From positions 1 through 64,000 of the forward strand of contig NZ_JAJAQI010000019.1 of assembly GCF_020523605.1 (NCBI RefSeq): a DNA stretch of 64,000 nt, read 5' to 3'. The notes beneath the pieces are model-generated. The model was not told the DNA's origin. It saw nothing but the letters and a program-made list of their open reading frames with translations, and did not search any database. Source of the stretch: Roseicella aerolata. Lineage in GTDB: Bacteria; Pseudomonadota; Alphaproteobacteria; Acetobacterales; Acetobacteraceae. Position 1 is the stretch's first letter, and each line of letters begins with the position of its first letter. A program made the position numbers and the translations under genes. This document shows, piece by piece, positions 42,033 through 50,190 of the stretch.

Positions 42033-43052
42033 TCACGCCAGCTTCAGGTCGGCCGCCGGCGGCAGGAATTTCGGATCGTAAACCTCGGCCCAACCCATCG
42101 GCCGGGCAATGCCGAAGGCGTCGCGCACCATGTCGATGCCGCGCTGCAGCCGCGCCGTGTCCACCTGGCCGAAGCCCTTCTCCCGCACATGCGGCGTGAA
42201 GGTCAGCTCCTCCATCGCGATCTTCAACCGTGCCGTCTCCAGCGGGACATCGGTCAGCGGCTCCCGCGCCCGCAGCACCTGGATGGTGGCGTCCGGATTG
42301 GCGAGCGAATCGTAGTGGGACCGGACCAGGGCGCGGATGATGCCGGTGACGGCACGCGGATTCGCCTCCGCCCAGCGGCGCGTGGTGATCAGGGCGATGG
42401 AGTAGAAATCCGCCCCGTGCTCGCCATAACGCAGGGAGACGATGTCCTTCTCCGGGATGCCGAGGCCGCGCAGCGACAGCCCGCCGCTGGTGATGAAGCC
42501 GGTGATGCCGTTGACCCGGCCCTGCACCAGCATCGGCTCGCGGAGCTGCGGCGTCACCGTCTGCCACCGGATGCGGGCGGGGTCGATGCCGGCGGCCTTG
42601 GCGAAGGCGGGGAAGAGCTGCCGGCCGGCTTCCGTCTCGGGCGCGGCCAGAGTCTTGTCCAGCAGGTCGGCCGGCTTGGTAATCTTCTCCCGCGCCAGGG
42701 TGATCACCGCCAGTGCCGTCTGGTCGAAGACCAGGAAGGGGCTGAACAGGTCGCTCTCCGGCCGCTCCAGCTTCATCCGGATCGTCGGATTGATGTCGGC
42801 GCAGCCGATGTCATAGGCGCCGGAGGCGATCTTCACCGGGACATCACCGCTGCCGAAGCCGCGGTCCATGGTGACGTTCAGCCCCTCGCGGCGGAAGTAG
42901 CCGCGTTCCAGCGCCAGCAGGAAGACGGCCTGCGGACCCTGCAAAGCCCAGTCGAGCATGAATTTCACGTCCAGCAGCGTCTGGGCATGCACCGCCGGGG
43001 CGGCGAGCGCCGGGGCGGTGGCGAGCAGGGTCAGGGCGGTGCGGCGCTGCAT
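42033..43052 (-). CDS. NMT1/THI5-like ABC transporter solute-binding protein
   Basis: A 339-aa periplasmic binding protein. The signal peptide is MQRRTALTLLATAPALAAPA with cleavage after VHA, and has a twin-arginine-poor but basic start. The NMT1-type landmarks are VKFMLDWALQGPQAVFLLALE, GYFRREGLNV and KIASGAYDIGCADINP, found in binding proteins for hydroxymethylpyrimidine, taurine and related solutes. ATG 43052 has GGAGA 7 nt upstream. It is probably the partner of the NitT/TauT ATPase and permease encoded 5 kb away on the opposite strand, as no other such binding protein is present. A pyrimidine-like ligand is inferred from the cytosine-deaminase-like enzyme. Confidence 0.85.
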   Translation of the reverse strand: MQRRTALTLLATAPALAAPAVHAQTLLDVKFMLDWALQGPQAVFLLALERGYFRREGLNVTMDRGFGSGDVPVKIASGAYDIGCADINPTIRMKLERPESDLFSPFLVFDQTALAVITLAREKITKPADLLDKTLAAPETEAGRQLFPAFAKAAGIDPARIRWQTVTPQLREPMLVQGRVNGITGFITSGGLSLRGLGIPEKDIVSLRYGEHGADFYSIALITTRRWAEANPRAVTGIIRALVRSHYDSLANPDATIQVLRAREPLTDVPLETARLKIAMEELTFTPHVREKGFGQVDTARLQRGIDMVRDAFGIARPMGWAEVYDPKFLPPAADLKLA

Positions 43053-43253
43053 CGGGCTCTCCGGGACAGGTCTTTCTCGGGGAGGCATAGCAAGGGCGGG
43101 ACCAGGCACGCCACGCCGGTGAGAGCCGAATCCGGGCGGGAATCGCGCGAAGCGGAGCGCCGGTTGCCGAAAGCCTGTCTAGGCGGCCTCGCCCCATGCT
43201 GGCCGGCCTTCCGCGGCTGCTGGTCCAGCGCGCCATGCGAATGGAGGCGGGCG

Positions 43254-44081
43254 TCAGCCCGCGACTACCCAGGGCATCTCATCAGCGATCAGGCCGACCG
43301 GCTGGTCGCCATCTATGCGCAGTGCCTCGCAGCCGGCGCCGCCGGCCGTGTGCAGCACGCTGCGATTGTCCCAGATCAGCACGTCGCCCGCCTGCCAGCT
43401 ATGCCGCCAGACCAGCGACTCGGCGGTCGCCGCGGCGAAGAGCGTCTCCAGCAAACGCCGGCTTTCGTCGGCCGGCAGGTTCAGGATGCGCGTGGTGAAG
43501 GCAGGGTTGGCGTAGAGCGACGGCTCGCCGGTCTCCGGATGTCGGCGGAGCAGCGGATGCTCGGCCCGCGCGCCAGGGTTGCGAGGGCTGGCATGCAGGG
43601 CACGGAGCGATTCCAGCCGGTTGCGCAGCCCGACCGGCAAGAGGAGCAGTGCCCGGCGCTGGTCGGCGAAGGCGATCTCGCCATCGCTGGTCGCGGCGCG
43701 CATCAGGCAAGCCAGTGCCGGCTTCGCCGCATAGCTGCGGTCGGCATGCCAGAAGGGGCCGCGCACGGCGCCGGGCGGCGGCAGATCGGGCGTCGGACCG
43801 ACCTTGAGCGGCAGGCTGGGGGCCGGCTGGTGCAGTGCCTGGGCCCGCAGCGGCAGTTCCAGCGCCGCCAGGCCATGCGCGAGGCTGGCGGGCAGGGCGC
43901 GTTGGCCGCGCAGCAGCAGCACGCCGCGCTCGATCAGCGCATCGTGCAAAACCTCCAGCATCGGGCCGGTGAGCGGCCCTGCGAGATCAAGGCCCGCAAC
44001 CTCGGCGCCGATGGCCGGATGGAGCGGGCGGAGCGTGATGCCAGTGGCGGAGGACGTGTGAAGGATGAGTGTCTGGGGCAT
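43254..44081 (-). CDS. TauD/TfdA-family Fe(II)/2-oxoglutarate dioxygenase
   Basis: A 275-aa member of the taurine dioxygenase family. The iron ligands are His112 and Asp114 (WHADRSY) and distal His244 (SVLHTAGG), with Arg254 as the probable 2-oxoglutarate clamp. The N-terminal ITLRPLHPAIGAEVAGLDL is typical. The middle segment is somewhat short, consistent with a small substrate pocket, but specificity cannot be assigned. ATG 44081 has GGAG about 9 nt upstream. The gene stands alone behind an AT-rich leader. The neighbouring NitT/TauT-type binding protein is in the same direction 202 bp downstream, so a link to sulfonate use is possible but unproven. Confidence 0.85.
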   Translation of the reverse strand: MPQTLILHTSSATGITLRPLHPAIGAEVAGLDLAGPLTGPMLEVLHDALIERGVLLLRGQRALPASLAHGLAALELPLRAQALHQPAPSLPLKVGPTPDLPPPGAVRGPFWHADRSYAAKPALACLMRAATSDGEIAFADQRRALLLLPVGLRNRLESLRALHASPRNPGARAEHPLLRRHPETGEPSLYANPAFTTRILNLPADESRRLLETLFAAATAESLVWRHSWQAGDVLIWDNRSVLHTAGGAGCEALRIDGDQPVGLIADEMPWVVAG

Positions 44082-44421
44082 GGCCAGCGGCTCCGGACGG
44101 ACCGGGAAGGGAAGGGCGCGGAGCCGGGTTGGGTTCCACGACTGTGGCGCAGCATTCCTCAGATAAATGGCAAAAACAATAGTAAATTATGATCAAGCGC
44201 ATGACGGATCGTGGAATGGGCGTCTTGGCTACGGCCAGCGGGAGTACGGGCGCGGCAGGGCCGCATGCCTGCATGGCTTCACCCGCCATGCGATGCCGCG
44301 CACAACCTGCTGCATGATTCGGCATTAAAGCGAATATCGGTAGTGAATTCGTTCAGGATCCTGCGCTTGCCTCCGCAGCCAAGCCTGGCCAAGACTGGCG
44401 CTTCACACTGTTGCCGGGGAG
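44082..44421. other. Divergent intergenic region with an AT-rich island
   Basis: This 340-bp region separates the TauD-like gene and a small plus-strand gene. Bases 44155-44210 (for example AAAAACAATAGTAAATTATGATC) are strikingly AT-rich for this genome and mark the promoter zone. No hexamer pair with good spacing can be picked with confidence. No repeat or RNA gene seen. Confidence 0.45.
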
Positions 44422-44715
44422 ATGGCCGTGACACCGGACGCGCTTCGCCACTCGGCCCTGACTCATGTCGAGCCCCCGCCGACCCTGGCGGGTCCCGTTC
44501 TTGCCCTGTGGTGGGATGCGCACGGCGACTGGGACCGTGCCCATGCCGCCGCGCAGGCCGGCGAGGACGCGGCCAGCGCCTGGGTGCATGCCTATCTCCA
44601 CCGCAAGGAGGGAGATCTGGGCAATGCCGATTACTGGTATCGCCGGGCATATCGGACCCGCCCGGATCTCACGCTGGCGGCGGAATGGTCGGCCATCGCC
44701 CACGCGCTTCTGTGA
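44422..44715 (+). CDS. Conserved small protein of unknown function (97 aa)
   Basis: A 97-aa soluble protein with the segment LALWWDAHGDWDRAHAAAQ and then HRKEGDLGNADYWYRRA, which I recognise as a conserved but uncharacterised bacterial family; the last part resembles a TPR-type helix pair. The ATG at 44422 lies only 0-1 bases after GGGGAG. The GTG at 44428, 6 bases further, has better spacing and may be the true start. The gene stands alone; the regions on both sides are non-coding. No signal peptide, so cytoplasmic. Confidence 0.7.
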   Translation: MAVTPDALRHSALTHVEPPPTLAGPVLALWWDAHGDWDRAHAAAQAGEDAASAWVHAYLHRKEGDLGNADYWYRRAYRTRPDLTLAAEWSAIAHALL

Positions 44716-45167
44716 GCGGGTCGGCGGCAGTCACTGTCTTGCGCTGTGCCGGCGTGCGGAGACATCCAGGCCGCGCCTCCTCGGACTTCCGACCCGGTCC
44801 CGCCGCCCGTAGCGCCGCCGGCGCCCCGTGCAGGGGAAGCACCCAAGCCGTGGATGCAACCCCTCCCTGACAGCGGGGGCCGCGTGTGCCGCGGTCGCGA
44901 AGCCCGCCAAGCCGTGATCACGCACCTGCGACGGGTGCGGAGAGCCCGGCAGACCGTGGCACCCCTGCCGCCGCCCGGCAGGGGCGCGAGCAAGGCGGCC
45001 AGCAGGCGATCCGCGTGACGCCCGATGGGGTGGCCTGCCGGTGCGCCGGTGCGGTGATCGCTGGTGGGGCATGGCCGCTGGGCAGCGTCAGCGGGATCTC
45101 GGCCCCATCCGGCACGGGTGGCGGGCGGACTGCATGGCTGCGCGCGGCGAGGGCGGTGCTCGGCAAC
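44716..45167. other. Intergenic region with one hairpin
   Basis: These 452 bp carry no supported gene. A perfect 9-bp stem (CCCCTGCCG / CGGCAGGGG, loop CCGCC) at 44962-44984 may be a terminator for the converging genes on either side. Nothing else is seen. Confidence 0.4.
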
Positions 45168-46220
45168 TCAGCGCGGCTGGTCCCCAGGGGAGGGTGGTGT
45201 GATGCCGGCACGTGCGCCGATATCGAGCACGGGGATGATCGGCGTGCCATCTCGCCAGATCAGCGCGCGCAGGGCGCGGCCGGGGAGGGTGCGCTTGCGG
45301 TGTTCGCCGGCCAGCGCCATGCGGGTGAAGCCGCGCGCATAGGCCAGGCGCCAGCGGAAGGGCAGCAGCCGGATGCTGTCCTTCGGCACGAGATCGGAAA
45401 AGATGGTCAGCAGCTCCACAAGCATTCGCCGTGGGAATTCCCGCCAGACCTGCTCCGGCTGCCCCAGCATGCGCCGTGTCGCGACCGTGGAGGCGCCCTG
45501 CCAATAAAGGCGGTTCAGCAGCCATTCCGGGTTCATGCGGTTGCCCTGGATCTGGTGCTGCACCACGATGCGGCTGTCGTACCAGGCGGAATAGCCGCGA
45601 TCCTGCAGCTTCCAGCCGACCTGCACATCCTCGTCCGAGAGCAGCAGCCCGGCGAAGCGGCCAAGCCCGTCCGAGAAACCGCCGATGTCGAGCAGCGGCC
45701 TGCGCTGCACGATCATGTTCACCCCATAGGGTTCCAGGGTCACCGGCAGCGCCGGGGAGCGGTACTCGCCGCTACCCTCCCATTCGATGATGGAGAGGAC
45801 CCCACGGAGCGAGTGCGGCCACCAGTCGGGCAGCGGCTGCTCCCAGACCGGCAGGACGCGCCCGCCGATGACGCCAGGCCAGGGATCATGCTCCTGGATG
45901 ACCGCGCGGATCTGCTCGATCCAGTCCGGCGCCGCCATCGCATCGTCATCGAGATAGGCAAGGAAATCGCTGTTCGAATGCTCGGCACCCATGTTGCGGG
46001 CGGCACTTGCTCCAGGCCGGTCCACCCGCAGCAGACGGGCATTCGGCAGGGCCCCCGTCATGCTGCGCAGCGCAATGCCGGTTTCCGCCGTGCCGCAGCT
46101 ATCCACCACAATCACGTCGAAGGCATCGAGCCCCACGGTTTGCGTCCGCAGGCTCTCGAGGCAGCTGCGCACGTAATGCGGGCGGTCATGCGTGACGAGG
46201 CAGACGGTGATGCTCGGCAT
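45168..46220 (-). CDS. Family 2 glycosyltransferase
   Basis: A 350-aa GT-A fold glycosyltransferase. It opens SITVCLVTHDRPHYVRSC, and has DVIVVDSCGT, the nucleotide-sugar/metal site AYLDDDAMAAPDW (residues 88-100) and the C-terminal DEDVQVGWKLQDRGY acceptor-site motif. It has no strong membrane segment. ATG 46220 puts the family N-terminus first and has AAGGACAGG upstream; an in-frame ATG at 46307 with GAGGCGGG upstream would add 29 residues. It lies next to the arabinose-lipid and flippase genes, on the opposite strand, so it probably builds the same surface glycan. Sugar and acceptor unknown. Confidence 0.82.
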   Translation of the reverse strand: MPSITVCLVTHDRPHYVRSCLESLRTQTVGLDAFDVIVVDSCGTAETGIALRSMTGALPNARLLRVDRPGASAARNMGAEHSNSDFLAYLDDDAMAAPDWIEQIRAVIQEHDPWPGVIGGRVLPVWEQPLPDWWPHSLRGVLSIIEWEGSGEYRSPALPVTLEPYGVNMIVQRRPLLDIGGFSDGLGRFAGLLLSDEDVQVGWKLQDRGYSAWYDSRIVVQHQIQGNRMNPEWLLNRLYWQGASTVATRRMLGQPEQVWREFPRRMLVELLTIFSDLVPKDSIRLLPFRWRLAYARGFTRMALAGEHRKRTLPGRALRALIWRDGTPIIPVLDIGARAGITPPSPGDQPR

Positions 46221-46569
46221 TCGCCTGTCCTTGTCGTTGCGGTGCAATGCGTTCGGCGCCTGGCTTGTTGGTGCCATCACCGGCGATTCTATTTCGTGGT
46301 CGTGCATCCCGCCTCTGTGATGACCCGCATCTCGGGTGCGAAGATTAGGCAGTCAAAGCCATGGCACGGAAGGGCGGGATGGATCAGCACGACCCCGCAG
46401 CAGTCACGTTGGCTTGCGCAGCAAGTCATGCGCGCAGCTTTGTCCGGCGGGGCCTGAGCATGTCATACATATGCTGCATCTTTGTGTCAGGTTGCAGCGT
46501 CTCACGCCAATGGCACTATCGTCTTCGCAGCTGCGGTGGGATTTTCCGCCGGCGGTACCAGGAATGTAG
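46221..46569. other. Divergent intergenic region of the glycan locus
   Basis: The 349 bp between the glycosyltransferase gene and the HAD-UbiA gene must hold both promoters. The stretch around 46457-46500 (TGTCATACATATGCTGCATC) is AT-rich relative to surroundings and is the likeliest promoter area. If the glycosyltransferase starts at 46307 the region shrinks to 262 bp. No repeats or RNA genes seen. Confidence 0.4.
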
Positions 46570-48039
46570 GTGGTGATGGAGGACGCGCGAGTCGCGCCGG
46601 CGGCAGGCAGGGCGGCATCGCTCCTGCCCTTGGCCGTTGATCTGGATGGCACACTGTTGGCAACCGACACCCTGCACGAAGGGCTGGTGGCGGCGCTGCT
46701 GCGCGACCCTGCCTCCGTGCCAGGGCTGCTCATGGCGCTGCCGAAGGGGCGGGCCGCCTTCAAGCGCCGGGTCAGCCGCGCCGCGCCGGCCAATGCCGCA
46801 ATTTTGCCGTTGCGTAAGCCTTTCGTCGAATGGTTGCAGGCGCAGCGCGCTGCCGGGCGCCGCCTGCACCTCGTCACCGCAGCCGACCAGTCGGTGGCCG
46901 ATGCGGTGGCGCAGCATCTCGACATCTTCGACAGCGCCACGGGCAGCGACGGCACCCGCAACCTGCGCGGGCCCGAGAAGGCCGCTTGGCTGAAGCAGCG
47001 CTTCCCGGAGGGCTTCGCCTATGCCGGCGACAGCCGGCATGATCTCGATGTCTTCGCCGCGGCGGAGGAGATCGTACTGGTGAACACCAGCCCGCAGGTT
47101 GCCGCCGCCGCCCGCAAACTGGCGGATGCCGAGGTGCTGGCGGAGTTCCCACCACAGAATTCGCCCGTGCGCGATTGGTTGGGCGCCCTTCGCCTGCACC
47201 AATGGTCGAAGAATGCGCTGCTCTTCGTGCCGCTGATCCTCGGCCACAAGCTCGGCGATCCGGATGCCATCCTGAACTGCCTGCTGGGGCTGTTCCTGAT
47301 GGGAATCACGGCCTCGGGCACCTACCTGCTGAACGACATTGCCGACCTGCCGTCCGACCGGCTGCACCGTACGAAGCGCAACCGCGCCATCGCGGCCGGC
47401 CGCATCGCGCCCCTGCATGCGCTGGCCGGCGCGATCGCCCTGATCCTCGCGGGCCTCATCGGCGGTGCGGTGCTCAGCACCACATTCGCCCTCGGGCTCC
47501 TCGCCTACATCGTTCTGTCCTTGACCTATTCCGCGGTGCTGAAGGGCATCCCTCTGCTGGATACGCTCACGATTGGCGGGTTGTTCACCCTGCGCCTCGC
47601 CCTGGGCGTGGAGCTGGCAGGTGTGCCCTACTCTCCCTGGCTGATGAGCTTCGCCGGATTCTTCTTCTTCTCCTGTGCGCTGGCCAAGCGGCATGGCGAG
47701 TTGATGGAGGCGAAGATCAGCCATGGCGGCAGTCTCGCCCGCCGCGGCTATGAGGCGGACGACTGGCCGCTGACCCTCGGCTTTGGTGCCGCTTCCGCAA
47801 TGGCCGCGCTGCAGATCATGATCCTGTACGTGGCGAACGAGGCCGCCCCTTCGCGCCTCTATACCGATGCCGCCTGGCTTTATCTCGCGCCTGCTGCGCT
47901 CGCGATCTGGCTGGTGCGCATCTGGATGCTGTCGCATCGCCGCGCCCTGCGCGATGACCCCGTGGTTTTCGCCCTGCGCGACCCCTGGAGCTGGGGCATC
48001 GGTGCGGTCATCGCCGCCGCGATCGTCGTGGCGCTCTGA
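46570..48039 (+). CDS. HAD phosphatase-UbiA fusion, probable polyprenyl-phosphate phosphoribosyltransferase
   Basis: A 489-aa fusion. Residues 1-190 are a HAD hydrolase: nucleophile motif DLDGT (Asp24, Asp26) and the acidic motif GDSRHDLD (153-160). Residues from about 200 are a UbiA-type membrane transferase with NDIADLPSDR (255-264) and about nine membrane segments, resembling mycobacterial Rv3806c, which moves 5-phosphoribose to decaprenyl phosphate. DprE1- and DprE2-like genes follow, so the set would make polyprenylphosphoryl-arabinose. The HAD part could remove the 5-phosphate, a step done by a separate enzyme in mycobacteria; that is inference. Start GTG 46570 (AGGA upstream) or ATG 46576. 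Confidence 0.85.
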   Translation: MVMEDARVAPAAGRAASLLPLAVDLDGTLLATDTLHEGLVAALLRDPASVPGLLMALPKGRAAFKRRVSRAAPANAAILPLRKPFVEWLQAQRAAGRRLHLVTAADQSVADAVAQHLDIFDSATGSDGTRNLRGPEKAAWLKQRFPEGFAYAGDSRHDLDVFAAAEEIVLVNTSPQVAAAARKLADAEVLAEFPPQNSPVRDWLGALRLHQWSKNALLFVPLILGHKLGDPDAILNCLLGLFLMGITASGTYLLNDIADLPSDRLHRTKRNRAIAAGRIAPLHALAGAIALILAGLIGGAVLSTTFALGLLAYIVLSLTYSAVLKGIPLLDTLTIGGLFTLRLALGVELAGVPYSPWLMSFAGFFFFSCALAKRHGELMEAKISHGGSLARRGYEADDWPLTLGFGAASAMAALQIMILYVANEAAPSRLYTDAAWLYLAPAALAIWLVRIWMLSHRRALRDDPVVFALRDPWSWGIGAVIAAAIVVAL

Positions 48040-48046
48040 GGCCGCC

Positions 48047-49426
48047 ATGCCGGACACCATGACCGAACAGCGCGCGGCAACGGCCGAGGCCCATCGCGCG
48101 GCCGGCTGGAAGCCGGTCTCATTGCAGGGGTGGGGGCGCAGCAGCACTGCGCCCTGCCTGGCGGCCCGCCCCGAGCGCATGCGCGAGCTGCTGGCGGCGC
48201 TCGATCCGCCGGAGGGGCGCAGCCTGCTGCCGCATGGCGGCGGCCGCAGCTATGGCGACCAGGCCCTGAATACCGGTGGCGCCGCCCTGCTGACCGGCCG
48301 GCTCGACCGCATCCTGGCCTTCGAGGCGGAAAGTGGCGAAATCGTCACCGAACCGGGCGTGACCTTCGCCGATTTGCTGGAGGTTTTCCTGCCGCGCGGC
48401 TGGCTGGCGCCGACCTCGCCCGGCACGGCCTTCGCCACCATCGGCGGGGCGGTCGCCAATGACGTGCATGGCAAGAACCACCATCGCGTCGGCAGCTTCG
48501 GCGACCATGTGCTCTGGCTCGACCTGCTGCTGCCGGATGGGCGGATCCTGCGCGTCTCGGACGACGAGGATCCGGCGCTGTTCCGCGCCACCATCGGTGG
48601 CATGGGCCTGACCGGCATCATCACCGCCATCTGCTTCCGCATGCAGCCGGTGCCCTCCAATGCGCTGAGGGTGCGCAGCCGGCGCATTCCGGACCTCAAT
48701 GCCTTCCTGGCCGGCTTCGCCGAGGCGGCCGAGGCGAGCTGGTCGGTTGGCTGGATCGATGCGCTGGCCTCCGGCGGCGCCCTCGGCCGCGGGATCCTGG
48801 AAATCGCGGAGCCGAGCGATTCGGGCCTGCCTGCGCCGAAGCCGAAGGCCCGCAGCTTCCCTGTCGAGGCGCCGGGCTGGCTGCTCAACCGCTTCTCCGT
48901 GCGCGCCTTCAACGCGCTCTACTGGCGGCGTGTGCCGGCCGCGGGGCGGGAGGAATTCCAGCACTATGGGAAATTCCTCTACCCGCTGGACACCATCCAC
49001 CACTGGAACCGGATGTATGGGCGCCGCGGTTTCCACCAGTTCCAGTGCGTGCTGCCCTTCGGCCCTGGCGAGACGGCGCTCCGCAAGCTGCTGGAGACCA
49101 TTTCGGCGGCGGGCGATGCCTCCTTCCTCGCGGTGCTGAAGGTCATGGGACGGCCCGGGCGCGGTCTGCTCTCCTTTGCCCTGCCGGGCTATTCCCTCGC
49201 CCTCGACATTCCGGCGCGGCCCGGGGTGCGCGGCCTCTTCGCCACGCTGGAACGCATCGCGCGCGATGCCGGTGGGCGCATCTATCTGGCGAAGGACAGC
49301 CTGCTCTCGGCCGAGGGCTTCTGGGAGATGTATCCGGAAGCGCAGCGCTTCATGGAAATCCGCGGCTCGATCGATCCCGAGGGCCGCCTCTCCTCCGACA
49401 TGGCGAAGCGGCTCGCCCTGGCATGA
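48047..49426 (+). CDS. DprE1-like FAD-dependent oxidase
   Basis: A 459-aa VAO-type flavoprotein. The FAD loops are PHGGGRSYGDQALN (62-75) and the strongly DprE1-like GGAVANDVHGKNHH (133-146). DprE1 oxidises the 2-OH of decaprenylphosphoryl-ribose to the keto intermediate; the next gene encodes the matching reductase. ATG 48047 lies 7 bp after the HAD-UbiA stop; ATG 48059 is possible. The stop overlaps the next gene by 4 bp (ATGA). Gene order and coupling reproduce the Rv3790-Rv3791 pair, which makes the arabinose epimerisation assignment fairly strong although the polyprenyl length here is unknown. Confidence 0.85.
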   Translation: MPDTMTEQRAATAEAHRAAGWKPVSLQGWGRSSTAPCLAARPERMRELLAALDPPEGRSLLPHGGGRSYGDQALNTGGAALLTGRLDRILAFEAESGEIVTEPGVTFADLLEVFLPRGWLAPTSPGTAFATIGGAVANDVHGKNHHRVGSFGDHVLWLDLLLPDGRILRVSDDEDPALFRATIGGMGLTGIITAICFRMQPVPSNALRVRSRRIPDLNAFLAGFAEAAEASWSVGWIDALASGGALGRGILEIAEPSDSGLPAPKPKARSFPVEAPGWLLNRFSVRAFNALYWRRVPAAGREEFQHYGKFLYPLDTIHHWNRMYGRRGFHQFQCVLPFGPGETALRKLLETISAAGDASFLAVLKVMGRPGRGLLSFALPGYSLALDIPARPGVRGLFATLERIARDAGGRIYLAKDSLLSAEGFWEMYPEAQRFMEIRGSIDPEGRLSSDMAKRLALA

Positions 49427-50175
49427 GCACGACCGTGCAACCCACCTGGCTGATGCTCGGCGCCTCCTCCGCCGTGGCACGGGCCTTCGCGCGGGAAGCC
49501 GCCGCGCATGGTGCCGGCATCCTGCTCGCCGGCCGCGACATGGACGATCTGGAGCGGCAGGCCGCCGACCTGGCCATCCGGCACGGCGTGCCGGCTGCGC
49601 CGGTGCCTTTCGATGCGCGCGACATCGATTCCCACGCCGCCTTTGTCGCGGACTGCGCGGCGCGGGCTGGCGGGCCGCTGAACGTCTTCCTCGCCTTCGG
49701 CGTCATGCCCGATCAGTCCGAACTGGACCGCGACCCGTCCATCGCAGCGGCGATGGTGGAGGCGAATTTCACCGGTGCCGCCACCGTTCTCGCCGCCCTC
49801 GCCCCGGTGCTGGAAGCGCAGCGCCAGGGCGTGGTCGTCGCCCTCGGCTCGGTCGCGGGCGATCGTGGCCGGCCGCGCAACTACACCTATGGCGCGACCA
49901 AGGCGGCACTGCTGACCTATCTGCAGGGCTATGCCGCGCGCCTCTCGCGCTCCGGCGTCCGGGTGCTCTGCCTCAAGGCCGGTCCGGTTGATACCGGCAT
50001 GACTTGGCCGCTTCCGAAACTGCCTTTCATGGTCTCGCCGCGTGCCTTCGCCGCCGGCGCCTGGCGACTGGCGCAGGGCAAGGGCGGCGCGTCCTATTTG
50101 CCTCGCATCTGGTGGCCGGTGATGGGCATCATCCGCAGCCTGCCAACGCGAATTTTCAACCGCCTGGACCTCTGA
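49423..50175 (+). CDS. DprE2-like short-chain reductase
   Basis: A 250-aa SDR. The cofactor loop is GASSAVA (13-19), the catalytic Ser143 lies in LGSVAGDRGRP, and Tyr156/Lys160 in YTYGATKAA; the SVAGDRGRP...YGATK stretch is typical of DprE2. It would reduce the 2-keto intermediate with NADH to polyprenylphosphoryl-arabinose, completing epimerisation. Coupled to the oxidase gene by ATGA. A hydrophobic C-terminal segment (YLPRIWWPVMGIIRSLP) may anchor it to the membrane near its lipid substrate. A flippase gene follows after 15 bp. Confidence 0.85.
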   Translation: MSTTVQPTWLMLGASSAVARAFAREAAAHGAGILLAGRDMDDLERQAADLAIRHGVPAAPVPFDARDIDSHAAFVADCAARAGGPLNVFLAFGVMPDQSELDRDPSIAAAMVEANFTGAATVLAALAPVLEAQRQGVVVALGSVAGDRGRPRNYTYGATKAALLTYLQGYAARLSRSGVRVLCLKAGPVDTGMTWPLPKLPFMVSPRAFAAGAWRLAQGKGGASYLPRIWWPVMGIIRSLPTRIFNRLDL

Positions 50176-50190
50176 GGCGTACCACCCCGC

